A program made the translations under genes and the position numbers. DNA of 30,828 nucleotides from Nemertoderma westbladi (lineage: Eukaryota > Xenacoelomorpha > Nemertodermatida > Nemertodermatidae): assembly GCA_032718475.1 (NCBI GenBank), contig JAUCBJ010001174.1:1-30828 (forward strand), read 5' to 3'. This document shows positions 1 to 11,353 of the stretch, piece after piece. The notes under the pieces were generated by a model. That model saw only the letters and a program-made list of their open reading frames with translations. It did not search any database and was not told where the DNA came from. The stretch's first letter is position 1; each line of letters opens with the position of its first letter.

Positions 1-1211
1 ATCAATCATTGGCTACAGAGTGACTAGTGGTGTGAATAACTGTGGATCAATCATTGGCTACAGAGTGACTAGTGGTGTGAATAACTGTGGATCATTCATT
101 GGCTACAGAGTGACTAGTGGTGTGAATAACTGTGGATCAATCATTGGCTACAGAGTGACTAGTGGTGTGAATAACTGTGGATCAATCCTTGGCTACAGAG
201 TGACTAGTGGTGTGAATAACTGTGGATTAATCATTGGCTACAGAGTGACTAGTGGTGTGAATAACTGTGGATCAATCATTGGCTACAGAGTGACTAGTGG
301 TGTGAATAACTGTGGATCAATCATTGGCTACAGAGTGACTAGTGGTGTGAATAACTGTGGATCAATCATTGGCTACAGAGTGACTAGTGGTGTGAATAAC
401 TGTGGATCATTCATTGGCTACAGAGTGACTAGTGGTGTGAATAACTGTGGATCAATCATTGGCTACAGAGTGACTAGTGGTGTGAATAACTGTGGATCAA
501 TCATTGGCTACAGAGTGACTAGTGGTGTGAATAACTGTGGATCAATCATTGGCTACAGAGTGACTAGTGGTGTGAATAACTGTGGATCAATCATTGGCTA
601 CAGAGTGACTAGTGGTGTGAATAACTGTGGATCAATCATTGGCTACAGAGTGACTAGTGGTGTGAATAACTGTGGATCAATCATTGGCTACGGAGTGACT
701 AGTGGTGTGAATAACTGTGGATCATTCATTGGCTACAGAGTGACTAGTGGTGTGAATAACTGTGGATCAATCATTGGCTACAGAGTGACTAGTGGTGTGA
801 ATAACTGTGGATCAATCCTTGGCTACAGAGTGACTAGTGGTGTGAATAACTGTGGATTAATCATTGGCTACAGAGTGACTAGTGGTGTGAAAAACTGTGG
901 ATCAATCATTGGCTACAGAGTGACTAGTGGTGTGAATAACTGTGGATCAATCATTGGCTACAGAGTGACTAGTGGTGTGAATAACTGTGGATCAATCATT
1001 GGCTACAGAGTGACTAGTGGTGTGAATAACTGTGGATCAATCATTGGCTACAGAGTGACTAGTGGTGTGAAAAACTGTGGATCACTCATTGGCTACAGAG
1101 TGACTAGTGGTGTGAATAACTGTGGATCAATCATTGGCTACAGAGTGACTAGTGGTGTGAATAACAGTGGATCAATCATTGGCTACAGAGTGACTAGTGG
1201 TGTGAATAACT

Positions 1212-2466
1212 GTGGATCAATCCTACAGAGTGACTAGTGGTGTGAATAACTGTGGATTAATCATTGGCTACAGAGTGACTAGTGGTGTGACTAACTGTGG
1301 ATCAATCATTGGCTACATAGTGACTAGTGGTGTGAATAACTGTGGATCAGTCATTGGCTACAGAGTGACCAGTGGTTTGAATAACAGTGGATCAATCATT
1401 GGCTACAGAGTGACTAGTGGTGTGAATAACTGTGGATCAATCATTGGCTACAGAGTGACTAGTGGTGTGAATAACTGTGGATCAATCATTGGCTACAGAG
1501 TGACTAGTGGTGTGAAAAACTGTGGATCAATCATTGGCTACAGAGTGACTAGTGGTGTGAATAACTGTGGATCAATCATTGGCTACAGAGTGACTAGTGG
1601 TGTGAATAACTGTGGATCAATCATTGGCTACAGAGTGACTAGTGGTGTGAATAACTGTGGATCATTCATTGGCTACAGAGTGACTAGTGGTGTGAATAAC
1701 TGTGGATCAATCATTGGCTACAGAGTGACTAGTGGTGTGAATAACTGTGGATCAATCATTGGCTACAGAGTGACTAGTGGTGTGAATAACTGTGGATCAA
1801 TCATTGGCTACAGAGTGACTAGTGGTGTGAATAACTGTGGATCAATCATTGGCTACAGAGTGACTAGTGGTGTGAATAACTGTGGATCAATCATTGGCTA
1901 CAGAGTGACTAGTGGTGTGAATAACTGTGGATCAATCATTGGCTACGGAGTGACTAGTGGTGTGAATAACTGTGGATCATTCATTGGCTACAGAGTGACT
2001 AGTGGTGTGAATAACTGTGGATCAATCATTGGCTACAGAGTGACTAGTGGTGTGAATAACTGTGGATCAATCCTTGGCTACAGAGTGACTAGTGGTGTGA
2101 ATAACTGTGGATTAATCATTGGCTACAGAGTGACTAGTGGTGTGAAAAACTGTGGATCAATCATTGGCTACAGAGTGACTAGTGGTGTGAATAACTGTGG
2201 ATCAATCATTGGCTACAGAGTGACTAGTGGTGTGAATAACTGTGGATCAATCATTGGCTACAGAGTGACTAGTGGTGTGAATAACTGTGGATCAATCATT
2301 GGCTACAGAGTGACTAGTGGTGTGAAAAACTGTGGATCAATCATTGGCTACAGAGTGACTAGTGGTGTGAATAACTGTGGATCAATCATTGGCTACAGAG
2401 TGACTAGTGGTGTGAATAACAGTGGATCAATCATTGGCTACAGAGTGACTAGTGGTGTGAATAACT
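1212..2466 (+). repeat. 1255-bp higher-order repeat of the minisatellite
   Basis: This block equals 27 units of 45 bp plus one 40-bp unit, in which 5 bp around the cctt/ggctac boundary are lost. The same ordered series of variants precedes position 1212 almost to the window edge, and its beginning recurs after 2467. The end of the preceding block differs by a single residue (SLIGY against SIIGY). Unequal exchange or large-scale tandem duplication is the likely cause. Confidence 0.85.
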
Positions 2467-4441
2467 GTGGATCAATCCTACAGAGTGACTAGTGGTGTGA
2501 ATAACTGTGGATTAATCATTGGCTACAGAGTGACTAGTGGTGTGACTAACTGTGGATCAATCATTGGCTACATAGTGACTAGTGGTGTGAATAACTGTGG
2601 ATCAGTCATTGGCTACAGAGTGACCAGTGGTTTGAATAACAGTGGATCAATCATTGGCTACAGAGTGACTAGTGGTGTGAATAACTGTGGATCAATCATT
2701 GGCTACAGAGTGACTAGTGGTGTGAATAACTGTGGATCAATCATTGGCTACAGAGTGACTAGTGGTGTGAAAAACTGTGGATCAATCATTGGCTACAGAG
2801 TGACTAGTGGTGTGAATAACTGTGGATCAATCCTTGGCTACAGAGTGACTAGTGGTGTGAATAACTGTGGATCAATCATTGGCTACAGAGTGACTAGTGG
2901 TGTGAAAAACTGTGGATCAATCATTGGCTACAGAGTGACTAGTGGTGTGAATAACTGTGGATCAATCATTGGCTACAGAGTGACTAGTGGTGTGAATAAC
3001 TGTGGATCAATCATTGGCTACAGAGTGACTAGTGGTGTGAATAACTGTGGATCAATCCTTGGCTACAGAGTGACTAGTGGTGTGAATAACTGTGGATCAT
3101 TCATTGGCTACAGAGTGACTAGTGGTGTGAATAACTGTGGATCAATCATTGGCTACAGAGTGACTAGTGGTGTGAAAAACTGTGGATCAATCATTGGCTA
3201 CAGAGTGACTAGTGGTGTGAATAACTGTGGATCAATCATTGGCTACAGAGTGACTAGTGGTGTGAATAACTGTGGATCAATCATTGGCTACAGAGTGACT
3301 AGTGGTGTGAATAACTGTGGATCAATCACTGGCTACAGAGTGACTAGTGGTGTGAATAACTGTGGATCATTCATTGGCTACAGAGTGACTAGTGGTGTGA
3401 ATAACTGTGGATCAATCATTGGCTACAGAGTGACTAGTGGTGTGAATAACTGTGGATCAATCATTGGCTACAGAGTGACTAGTGGTGTGAATAACTGTGG
3501 ATCAATCTTTGGCTACAGAGTGACTAGTGGTGTGAATAACTGTGGATCATTCATTGGCTACAGAGTGACTAGTGGTGTGAATAACTGTGGATCAATCATT
3601 AGCTACAGAGTGACTAGTGGTGTGAATAACTGTGGATCAATCATTGGCTACAGAGTGACTAGTGGTGTGAATAACTGTGGATCAATCATTGGCTACAGAG
3701 TGACTAGTGGTGTGAATAACTGTGGATCAATCATTGGCTACAGAGTGACTAGTGGTGTGAATAACTGTGGATCATTCATTGGCTACAGAGTGACTAGTGG
3801 TGTGAATAACTGTGGATCAATCATTGGCTACAGAGTGACTAGTGGTGTGAATAACTGTGGATCAATCATTGGCTACAGAGTGACTAGTGGTGTGAATAAC
3901 TGTGGATCAATCATTGGCTACAGAGTGACTAGTGGTGTGAATAACTGTGGATCAATCATTGGCTACAGAGTGACTAGTGGTGTGAATAACTGTGGATCAT
4001 TCATTGGCTACAGAGTGACTAGTGGTGTGAATAACTGTGGATCAATCATTGGCTACAGAGTGACTAGTGGTGTGAATAACTGTGGATCAATCCTTGGCTA
4101 CAGAGTGACTAGTGGTGTGAATAACTGTGGATTAATCATTGGCTACAGAGTGACTAGTGGTGTGAATAACTGTGGATCAATCATTGGCTACAGAGTGACT
4201 AGTGGTGTGAATAACTGTGGATCAATCATTGGCTACAGAGTGACTAGTGGTGTGAAAAACTGTGGATCAATCATTGGCTACAGAGTGACTAGTGGTGTGA
4301 ATAACTGTGGATCAATCATTGGCTACAGAGTGACTAGTGGTGTGAATAACTGTGGATCAATCATTGGCTACAGAGTGACTAGTGGTGTGAATAACAGTGG
4401 ATCAATCATTGGCTACAGAGTGACTAGTGGTGTGAATAACT

Positions 4442-7400
4442 GTGGATCAATCCTACAGAGTGACCAGTGGTGTGAATAACAGTGGATTAATCATTGGCTA
4501 CAGAGTGACTAGTGGTGTGAATAACTGTGGATCAATCATTGGCTACAGAGTGACTAGTGGTGTGAATAACTGTGGATCAATCATTGGCTACAGAGTGACT
4601 AGTGGTGTGAAAAACTGTGGATCAATCATTGGCTACAGAGTGACTAGTGGTGTGAATAACTGTGGATCAATCATTGGCTACAGAGTGACTAGTGGTGTGA
4701 ATAACAGTGGATCAATCATTGGCTACAGAGTGACTAGTGGTGTGAATAACTGTGGATCAATCCTACGGAGTGACTAGTGGTGTGAATAACTGTGGATCAA
4801 TCATTGGCTACAGAGTGACTAGTGGTGTGAATAACTGTGGATCAGTCATTGGCTACAGAGTGACCAGTGGTGTGAATAACAGTGGATCAATCATTGGCTA
4901 CAGAGTGACTAGTGGTGTGAATAACTGTGAATCAATCATTGGCTACAGAGTGACTAGTGGTGTGACTAACTGTGGATCAATCATTGGCTACAGAGGGACT
5001 AGTGGTGTGAATAACTGTGGATCAATCATTGGCTACAGAGTGACTAGTGGTGTGAATAACTGTGGATCAATCATTGGCTACAGAGTGACTAGTGGTGTGA
5101 AAAACTGTGGATCAATCATTGGCTACAGAGTGGCTAGTGGTGTGAATAACTGTGGATCAATCATTGGCTACAGAGTGACTAGTGGTGTGAATAACTGTGG
5201 ATCAATCCTTGGCTACAGAGTGGCTAGTGGTGTGAATAACTGTGGATCAATCATTGGCTACAGAGTGACTAGTGGTGTGAAAAACTGTGGATCAATCATT
5301 GGCTACAGAGTGACTAGTGGTGTGAATAACTGTGGATCAATCCTTGGCTACAGAGTGGCTAGTGGTGTGAATAACTGTGGATCAATCATTGGCTACAGAG
5401 TGACTAGTGGTGTGAAAAACTGTGGATCAATCATTGGCTACAGAGTGGCTAGTGGTGGTGTGAATAACTGTGGATCAATCATGGGCTACAGAGTGACTAG
5501 TGGTGTGAATAACTGTGGATCAGTCATTGGCTACAGAGTGACCAGTGGTGTGAATAACAGTGGATCAATTATTGGCTACAGAGTGACTAGTGGTGTGAAT
5601 AACTGTGGATCAATCCTACGGAGTGACTAGTGGTGTGAATAACTGTGGATCAATCATTGGCTACAGAGTGACTAGTGGTGTGAATAACTGTGGATCAGTC
5701 ATTGGCTACAGAGTGACCAGTGGTGTGAATAACAGTGGATCAATCATTGGCTACAGAGTGACTAGTGGTGTGAATAACTGTGAATCAATCATTGGCTACA
5801 GAGTGACTAGTGGTGTGACTAACTGTGGATCAATCATTGGCTACAGAGGGACTAGTGGTGTGAATAACTGTGGATCAATCATTGGCTACAGAGTGACTAG
5901 TGGTGTGAATAACTGTGGATCAATCATTGGCTACAGAGTGACTAGTGGTGTGAAAAACTGTGGATCAATCATTGGCTACAGAGTGGCTAGTGGTGTGAAT
6001 AACTGTGGATCAATCATTGGCTACAGAGTGACTAGTGGTGTGAATAACTGTGGATCAATCCTTGGCTACAGAGTGGCTAGTGGTGTGAATAACTGTGGAT
6101 CAATCATTGGCTACAGAGTGACTAGTGGTGTGAAAAACTGTGGATCAATCATTGGCTACAGAGTGACTAGTGGTGTGAATAACTGTGGATCAATCCTTGG
6201 CTACAGAGTGGCTAGTGGTGTGAATAACTGTGGATCAATCATTGGCTACAGAGTGACTAGTGGTGTGAAAAACTGTGGATCAATCATTGGCTACAGAGTG
6301 GCTAGTGGTGGTGTGAATAACTGTGGATCAATCATGGGCTACAGAGTGACTAGTGGTGTGAATAACTGTGGATCAGTCATTGGCTACAGAGTGACCAGTG
6401 GTGTGAATAACAGTGGATCAATCATTGGCTACAGAGTGACTAGTGGTGTGAATAACTGTGAATCAATCATTGGCTACAGAGTGACTAGTGGTGTGACTAA
6501 CTGTGGATCAATCATTGGCTACAGAGTGACTAGTGGTGTGAAAAACTGTGGATCAATCATTGGCTACAGAGTGGCTAGTGGTGGTGTGAATAACTGTGGA
6601 TCAATCATTGGCTACAGAGTGACTAGTGGTGTGAAAAACTGTGGATCAATCATTGGCTACAGAGTGGCTAGTGGTGTGAATAACTGTGGATCAATCATTG
6701 GCTACAGAGTGACTAGTGGTGTGAATAACTGTGGATCAATCCTTGGCTACAGAGTGGCTAGTGGTGTGAATAACTGTGGATCAATCATTGGCTACAGAGT
6801 GACTAGTGGTGTGAAAAACTGTGGATCAATCATTGGCTACAGAGTGACTAGTGGTGTGAATAACTGTGGATCAATCCTTGGCTACAGAGTGACTAGTGGT
6901 GTGAATAACTGTGGATTAATCATTGGCTACAGAGTGACTAGTGGTGTGAATAACTGTGGATCAATCATTGGCTACAGAGTGACTAGTGGTGTGAATAACT
7001 GTGGATCAATCATTGGCTACAGAGTGACTAGTGGTGTGAAAAACTGTGGATCAATCATTGGCTACAGAGTGACTAGTGGTGTGAATAACTGTGGATCAAT
7101 CATTGGCTACAGAGTGACTAGTGGTGTGAATAACTGTGGATCAATCATTGGCTACAGAGTGACTAGTGGTGTGAATAACAGTGGATCAATCATTGGCTAC
7201 AGAGTGACTAGTGGTGTGAATAACTGTGGATCAATCCTACAGAGTGACCAGTGGTGTGAATAACAGTGGATTAATCATTGGCTACAGAGTGACTAGTGGT
7301 GTGAATAACTGTGGATCAATCATTGGCTACAGAGTGACTAGTGGTGTGAATAACTGTGGATCAATCATTGGCTACAGAGTGACTAGTGGTGTGAAAAACT

Positions 7401-7535
7401 GTGGATCAATCATTGGCTACAGAGTGACTAGTGGTGTGAATAACTGTGGATCAATCATTGGCTACAGAGTGACTAGTGGTGTGAATAACAGTGGATCAAT
7501 CATTGGCTACAGAGTGACTAGTGGTGTGAATAACT
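4442..7535 (+). repeat. Higher-order blocks of 310 and 853 bp
   Basis: Blocks of 310 bp (6 x 45 + 40) at 4442-4751 and 7226-7535 have identical translations. The 853-bp block at 4752-5604 (17 x 45 + one 48-bp unit + 40) recurs from 5605 and begins again at 7536. The 48-bp units carry an extra GTG and lie near 5452, 6302, 6581 and 10912. These odd-length units act as markers that let the duplication order be read. Confidence 0.8.
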
Positions 7536-10463
7536 GTGGATCAATCCTACGGAGTGACTAGTGGTGTGAATAACTGTGGATCAATCATTGGCTACAGAGT
7601 GACTAGTGGTGTGAATAACTGTGGATCAGTCATTGGCTACAGAGTGACCAGTGGTGTGAATAACAGTGGATCAATCATTGGCTACAGAGTGACTAGTGGT
7701 GTGAATAACGCAGATGATAGTGGCAATGGTGGAATTGGTCTATTGATGAATCCAACTGCACATGCAGCATTGGACAAAATAGACCAAATCTCTAACCGCA
7801 TCATCCGTTGCCACTTCTCATGTTCTGGAAGACTGGCTAAGAAGTTTCCTAAGGTGGTTCTGATTGTGTGCTACTCTCCAACTAGTGTTGCCCCTGTAGA
7901 GGAGGTGGAAAATTTCTACCACAATCTACAAGCAGCAACTGATGGAGTGGATCAGCATGCATTCTTAACATTCCTGGGAGACTTTAATGCAAGTCTGCAT
8001 CAATCACCTACATCGCCCTGGGTCTATAGCAATAGTGTTAACCGAAATTCTGTCCATCTTCAGGATTTTATCTCTGGAAATGGATTGTTTTCGGCTGGAA
8101 CCCAGTTCAAGAAGCGAACTGGAAAGCTATGGACTCATAGTGGACCCAGTGGTCACAAGTCCCAGATAGACCATATTCTGTTTCGTAGGAAATACAGGAG
8201 CTCTATACAAGACTGTAATGCATTTACACTTCGACCCTTCTCCAGTGATCACCGCCTTATTGTGGCCAAGGTAAGACTTAGTCTGCGTGCTAGCAGAACA
8301 ACGAAATCTGCCTTGCCACGGCATGACTGGTCCTCTCTGTTGCAACAGCCAAGTGTGAGATCCAGCTTCACACTACAGCTGAGCAACAGGTATGAGGCTC
8401 TTGCCTCTGAGGCGGCAGATCACTGTGAGGGCTATACTGCCTTTACAGAAGCAGTTAAGTTAGCAGCTGCAGAAACAGTTCCTGTATACCCTCGAAACAG
8501 GAAAAGGGCCCCCTGGACTGACAACAAAATTCAGAAGTGCCGAAATGACCTTCATAAGGCGCAGAAAGAGTCCCGACTCAAACAGACTACAGCGGCCAAG
8601 AATGCAGTTAAAGCTGCATCTAGGTCCCTGAACAGGCAGTACTCTGTTAATCTACAGGAGCTAATAAACCAACAGGTTGATGCCATCAATGATGCTGACG
8701 ACAGCAGGCAATCATCCCAGGCATGGAAATCGATCAATCTGCTTACTGGGCGGAAAAGCCAACCAACCACCAAGGTTAAGGCTGAATCACCAGCCGATCG
8801 CCTCAATGGTTGGAAAGCCCACTTTGAAAAGCTCCTCAATAATGACAGGGTATTGCCTGATAACTTTATAGAAGTAAAAGTGTCTGAGTCTGTACTCCCA
8901 GATATTCCCATTGGCGATATCTCCTTTGCAGAAGTGAAGGCTGCTGCAAAGAGCATTAAGACCAATCGTGCCAGTGGAGTAGATGGTGTTCCCCCTGAGG
9001 TCTTTAAAATACCTGAGTGTTTAAAGCTCATCTATCCCATCATAGTAGACATGTACCGTACAACAAGAGTCCCACAAGAAATGAAAACAAATAAGTTGGT
9101 GCCAGTTCCCAAGAAGGGCAACCTAACACTCTATGGTTCTTTTCGGGGAATCTCATTGATCTCGATTGCTGCAAAACTATACAATAGAATTTTATTAAAT
9201 CGCATCAGGGATCCCATTGAGAGACTGCTACGTGGAAATCAGAATGGGTTCCGTAAAGGTCGTGGGACCATGGAGCCCATTTTGGCACTTAGAAGGATAA
9301 TTGAAGAGTTATCAAAAAAGAAAGACAGGCATCTGGCTGTTATCTTTGTTGACTTCTTCAAGGCCTTTGATTCAGTCTCTCGCTCACGTATGTTCAGCAT
9401 ACTTTCATTATATGGGATTCCTGATGAAATTATTGCAGCAATCAGATCAGTATACGATGGTTCGACAACATTTGTGTCTACTGTTGATGGTGACACAGAA
9501 CCATTTGAAGTGTTATGGGGCGTCCTCCAAGGAGACACACTTGCACCATTCTTGTTCATTATTGTGGTTGACTATGTTCTACGCATGTCCTTAGATCATC
9601 ATAATGATGATGGGGTGATGATAACTCCACCTACTGGCTCCAGAAGTCGAGGAAATCCTGCCAAGTACCTAACTGATCTAGACTTTGCTGATGACTTAGG
9701 AGTACTCTCAGAATCATTAGAGGGAGCCCAGCGGCTCCTCAGCTCATTAGAACATGCTGCTTCTAGTGTTGGTCTTTTTATTAACTCCAGAAAGACCAAA
9801 ATTCTGACAGTTAACTTTGAAAGTCCTCAGCAAGTCTCTGATCGGATGAGCATAAGCTCAAAGGATGGTATGCTTGAGCATGTGGACGACTTCTGTTACC
9901 TGGGATCATGGATCCGGAAGTCAGGTGAGGACCTTCGAATACGTAAGGGAAAGGCATGGGCAGCCTTGAATAGGCTTTCCAGGATTTGGAAGTCACCTAG
10001 AATTAATCGGAAACTTAAGGTCCGATTATTCAGAGCAGCAGTAGTTCCAGTACTCCTCTATGGGAGTCCATGCTGGGCTCTAACTGCTGAGGACACCAAA
10101 TCTCTGGATGGCACATTCACAAGAATGCTACGCCGGGTACATTGTGTCAAGTACAATGCACACATCTCCAACCAGACACTATATAACATTGGAGGTGTCT
10201 CATTGGTTCCCCCAAGCTTGACACTAGAACAAAATCGCCTCCGCTTTGCAGGACATTGCTTTCGCCGTGAGGACCAGCCAGTGCATAATCTTGTACTTTG
10301 GCAGCCTCATGGAGTGAATAAGCATGGTGGACAGCCCATGACTTTCTTGAGACGCATCTTAAAGGACACTGGCCTTAAAGATGCGGATGATCTAGCAAAT
10401 GTCATGGGTGATAGGGAGTTGTGGCGGTGCAATTTTGTTGACAAGCCGGCACAGCATTCTTAA
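7536..10463 (+). CDS. Endonuclease-reverse transcriptase ORF of a 5'-truncated RTE-like LINE, fused in frame to satellite
   Basis: The open frame is 975 codons. Residues 1-58 come from the minisatellite and are not part of the element; LINE sequence begins at 7710. It holds the C-terminal part of an APE-type endonuclease (GDFNA at residue 148, then SQIDHILF and SSDH near 237), a linker, and a reverse transcriptase with motif A FVDFFKAFDS (Asp606), motif B WGVLQGD and motif C FADD (717-720). A C-terminal region (RLRFAGHC...GDRELWR) follows, as in RTE-type elements. The endonuclease N-terminus is missing; the related minus-strand copy ending near 18559 retains it. The protein would nick target DNA and copy its own RNA in the nucleus. 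The RT frame has no stop or frameshift, so the insertion is probably recent, but without the N-terminal endonuclease and 5' end it should be non-autonomous. The start codon is arbitrary. Confidence 0.85.
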   Translation: MDQSYGVTSGVNNCGSIIGYRVTSGVNNCGSVIGYRVTSGVNNSGSIIGYRVTSGVNNADDSGNGGIGLLMNPTAHAALDKIDQISNRIIRCHFSCSGRLAKKFPKVVLIVCYSPTSVAPVEEVENFYHNLQAATDGVDQHAFLTFLGDFNASLHQSPTSPWVYSNSVNRNSVHLQDFISGNGLFSAGTQFKKRTGKLWTHSGPSGHKSQIDHILFRRKYRSSIQDCNAFTLRPFSSDHRLIVAKVRLSLRASRTTKSALPRHDWSSLLQQPSVRSSFTLQLSNRYEALASEAADHCEGYTAFTEAVKLAAAETVPVYPRNRKRAPWTDNKIQKCRNDLHKAQKESRLKQTTAAKNAVKAASRSLNRQYSVNLQELINQQVDAINDADDSRQSSQAWKSINLLTGRKSQPTTKVKAESPADRLNGWKAHFEKLLNNDRVLPDNFIEVKVSESVLPDIPIGDISFAEVKAAAKSIKTNRASGVDGVPPEVFKIPECLKLIYPIIVDMYRTTRVPQEMKTNKLVPVPKKGNLTLYGSFRGISLISIAAKLYNRILLNRIRDPIERLLRGNQNGFRKGRGTMEPILALRRIIEELSKKKDRHLAVIFVDFFKAFDSVSRSRMFSILSLYGIPDEIIAAIRSVYDGSTTFVSTVDGDTEPFEVLWGVLQGDTLAPFLFIIVVDYVLRMSLDHHNDDGVMITPPTGSRSRGNPAKYLTDLDFADDLGVLSESLEGAQRLLSSLEHAASSVGLFINSRKTKILTVNFESPQQVSDRMSISSKDGMLEHVDDFCYLGSWIRKSGEDLRIRKGKAWAALNRLSRIWKSPRINRKLKVRLFRAAVVPVLLYGSPCWALTAEDTKSLDGTFTRMLRRVHCVKYNAHISNQTLYNIGGVSLVPPSLTLEQNRLRFAGHCFRREDQPVHNLVLWQPHGVNKHGGQPMTFLRRILKDTGLKDADDLANVMGDRELWRCNFVDKPAQHS
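7701..7709 (+). repeat. Target-site duplication of copy A, left
   Basis: The 9-bp gtgaataac abuts the first LINE base and is matched at 10514-10522 directly after the (TAG)n tail. The sequence also occurs in every satellite unit, so the assignment rests on its exact placement at both junctions. Confidence 0.75.
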
Positions 10464-10513
10464 AAATGCAGCTGCAATGCAGCATGCCGATCCTAGTAGT
10501 AGTAGTAGTAGTA
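7710..10513 (+). mobile_element. RTE-like non-LTR retrotransposon, 5'-truncated, plus-strand copy A
   Basis: The element is 2804 bp and lies between direct 9-bp copies of gtgaataac (7701-7709 and 10514-10522), both derived from the satellite unit. The stop codon is followed by only about 50 bp of 3' UTR and a (TAG)n tail. Very short 3' UTRs ending in short tandem repeats are typical of the RTE clade. Removing the element restores the order of satellite variants seen in the 853-bp blocks at 4752 and 5605, so it inserted after those duplications. The clade call (RTE or RTEX-like) is inferred from remembered family sequence, not from a phylogeny. Confidence 0.88.
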
Positions 10514-11017
10514 GTGAATAACTGTGAATCAATCATTGGCTACAGAGTGACTAGTGGTGTGACTAACTGTGGATCAATCATTGGCTACAGAGGGACTAGT
10601 GGTGTGAATAACTGTGGATCAATCATTGGCTACAGAGTGACTAGTGGTGTGAATAACTGTGGATCAATCATTGGCTACAGAGTGACTAGTGGTGTGAAAA
10701 ACTGTGGATCAATCATTGGCTACAGAGTGGCTAGTGGTGTGAATAACTGTGGATCAATCATTGGCTACAGAGTGACTAGTGGTGTGAATAACTGTGGATC
10801 AATCCTTGGCTACAGAGTGGCTAGTGGTGTGAATAACTGTGGATCAATCATTGGCTACAGAGTGACTAGTGGTGTGAAAAACTGTGGATCAATCATTGGC
10901 TACAGAGTGGCTAGTGGTGGTGTGAATAACTGTGGATCAATCATGGGCTACAGAGTGACTAGTGGTGTGAATAACTGTGGATCAATCATTGGCTCAGAGT
11001 GGCTAGTGGTGGTGTGA
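10514..11017 (+). repeat. 45-bp minisatellite array, right block
   Basis: The array resumes in the same phase after the LINE with about 11 units, including the diagnostic CESIIGY, GVTNC and RGTSG variants in the order seen at 4920-5000 and 5771-5860. It therefore completes the third copy of the 853-bp higher-order block that began at 7536. The last unit is degraded (ggctcagagtgg) and the array stops at about 11017. Confidence 0.93.
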
Positions 11018-11353
11018 CATGATTAAAAAAATCATGAAGACAGGTGTGATCGCATAGCGAGGCCCGAACCCACTATTATATATTGCGTATCGACAAACCA
11101 AACAATGATGCTATAAGTACTGTAAGAGGTATACTACAGTAAGGACAGTTTGATCGGTTGAAAGGGACTATTAATAGATTGGGGGTTTTATTGGGGCCTA
11201 CTCACGGCTGAAGAGGGTAGCTAACATTTTGGTGTATAACAGGTGAAGGTGATATTTGGATTATTACAGATTAGTCAGATGTTTAGTAATGATTATTGTC
11301 AATATTGCAGTGTATATAATATTGTGTTTCTGATAAAGAACTTCATTCCTTAA
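11018..11353. other. Unique AT-rich DNA, no gene seen
   Basis: No coding frame is recognised. Immediately after the satellite is a short hairpin, catgatt-aaaaa-aatcatg (11018-11036). The rest is unassigned. Confidence 0.5.

Larger units (their letters stand above)
1..7709 (+). repeat. 45-bp minisatellite array, left block (about 170 units)
   Basis: A head-to-tail tandem array runs from the window edge, so its true left end is not seen. The unit is 45 bp and contains one ACTAGT hexamer. Read in the only open frame it gives the 15-residue repeat RVTSGVNNCGSIIGY; the other five frames hit a stop in every unit. Units differ by a few recurrent single-base variants (N to K, C to S, first I to F, second I to L, S to L, T to A). 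Almost all of these change the amino acid and only one common variant (act to acc) is silent. That is the pattern expected of an untranslated satellite whose length happens to be a multiple of three. Long open frames of 111-670 codons here are by-products; they end where 40-bp units shift the frame into TAG. A repetitive protein-coding exon is not fully excluded. Confidence 0.95.

Noticed and set aside
20-7561. Open frames of 111 to 670 codons as separate repetitive proteins
   Set aside because: They are phases of a satellite with unit length divisible by three. Starts and stops fall only at 40-bp units, and variants are mostly replacements.
1-11017. CRISPR-like array
   Set aside because: Units are contiguous with no unique spacers, and the context is eukaryotic retroelements.
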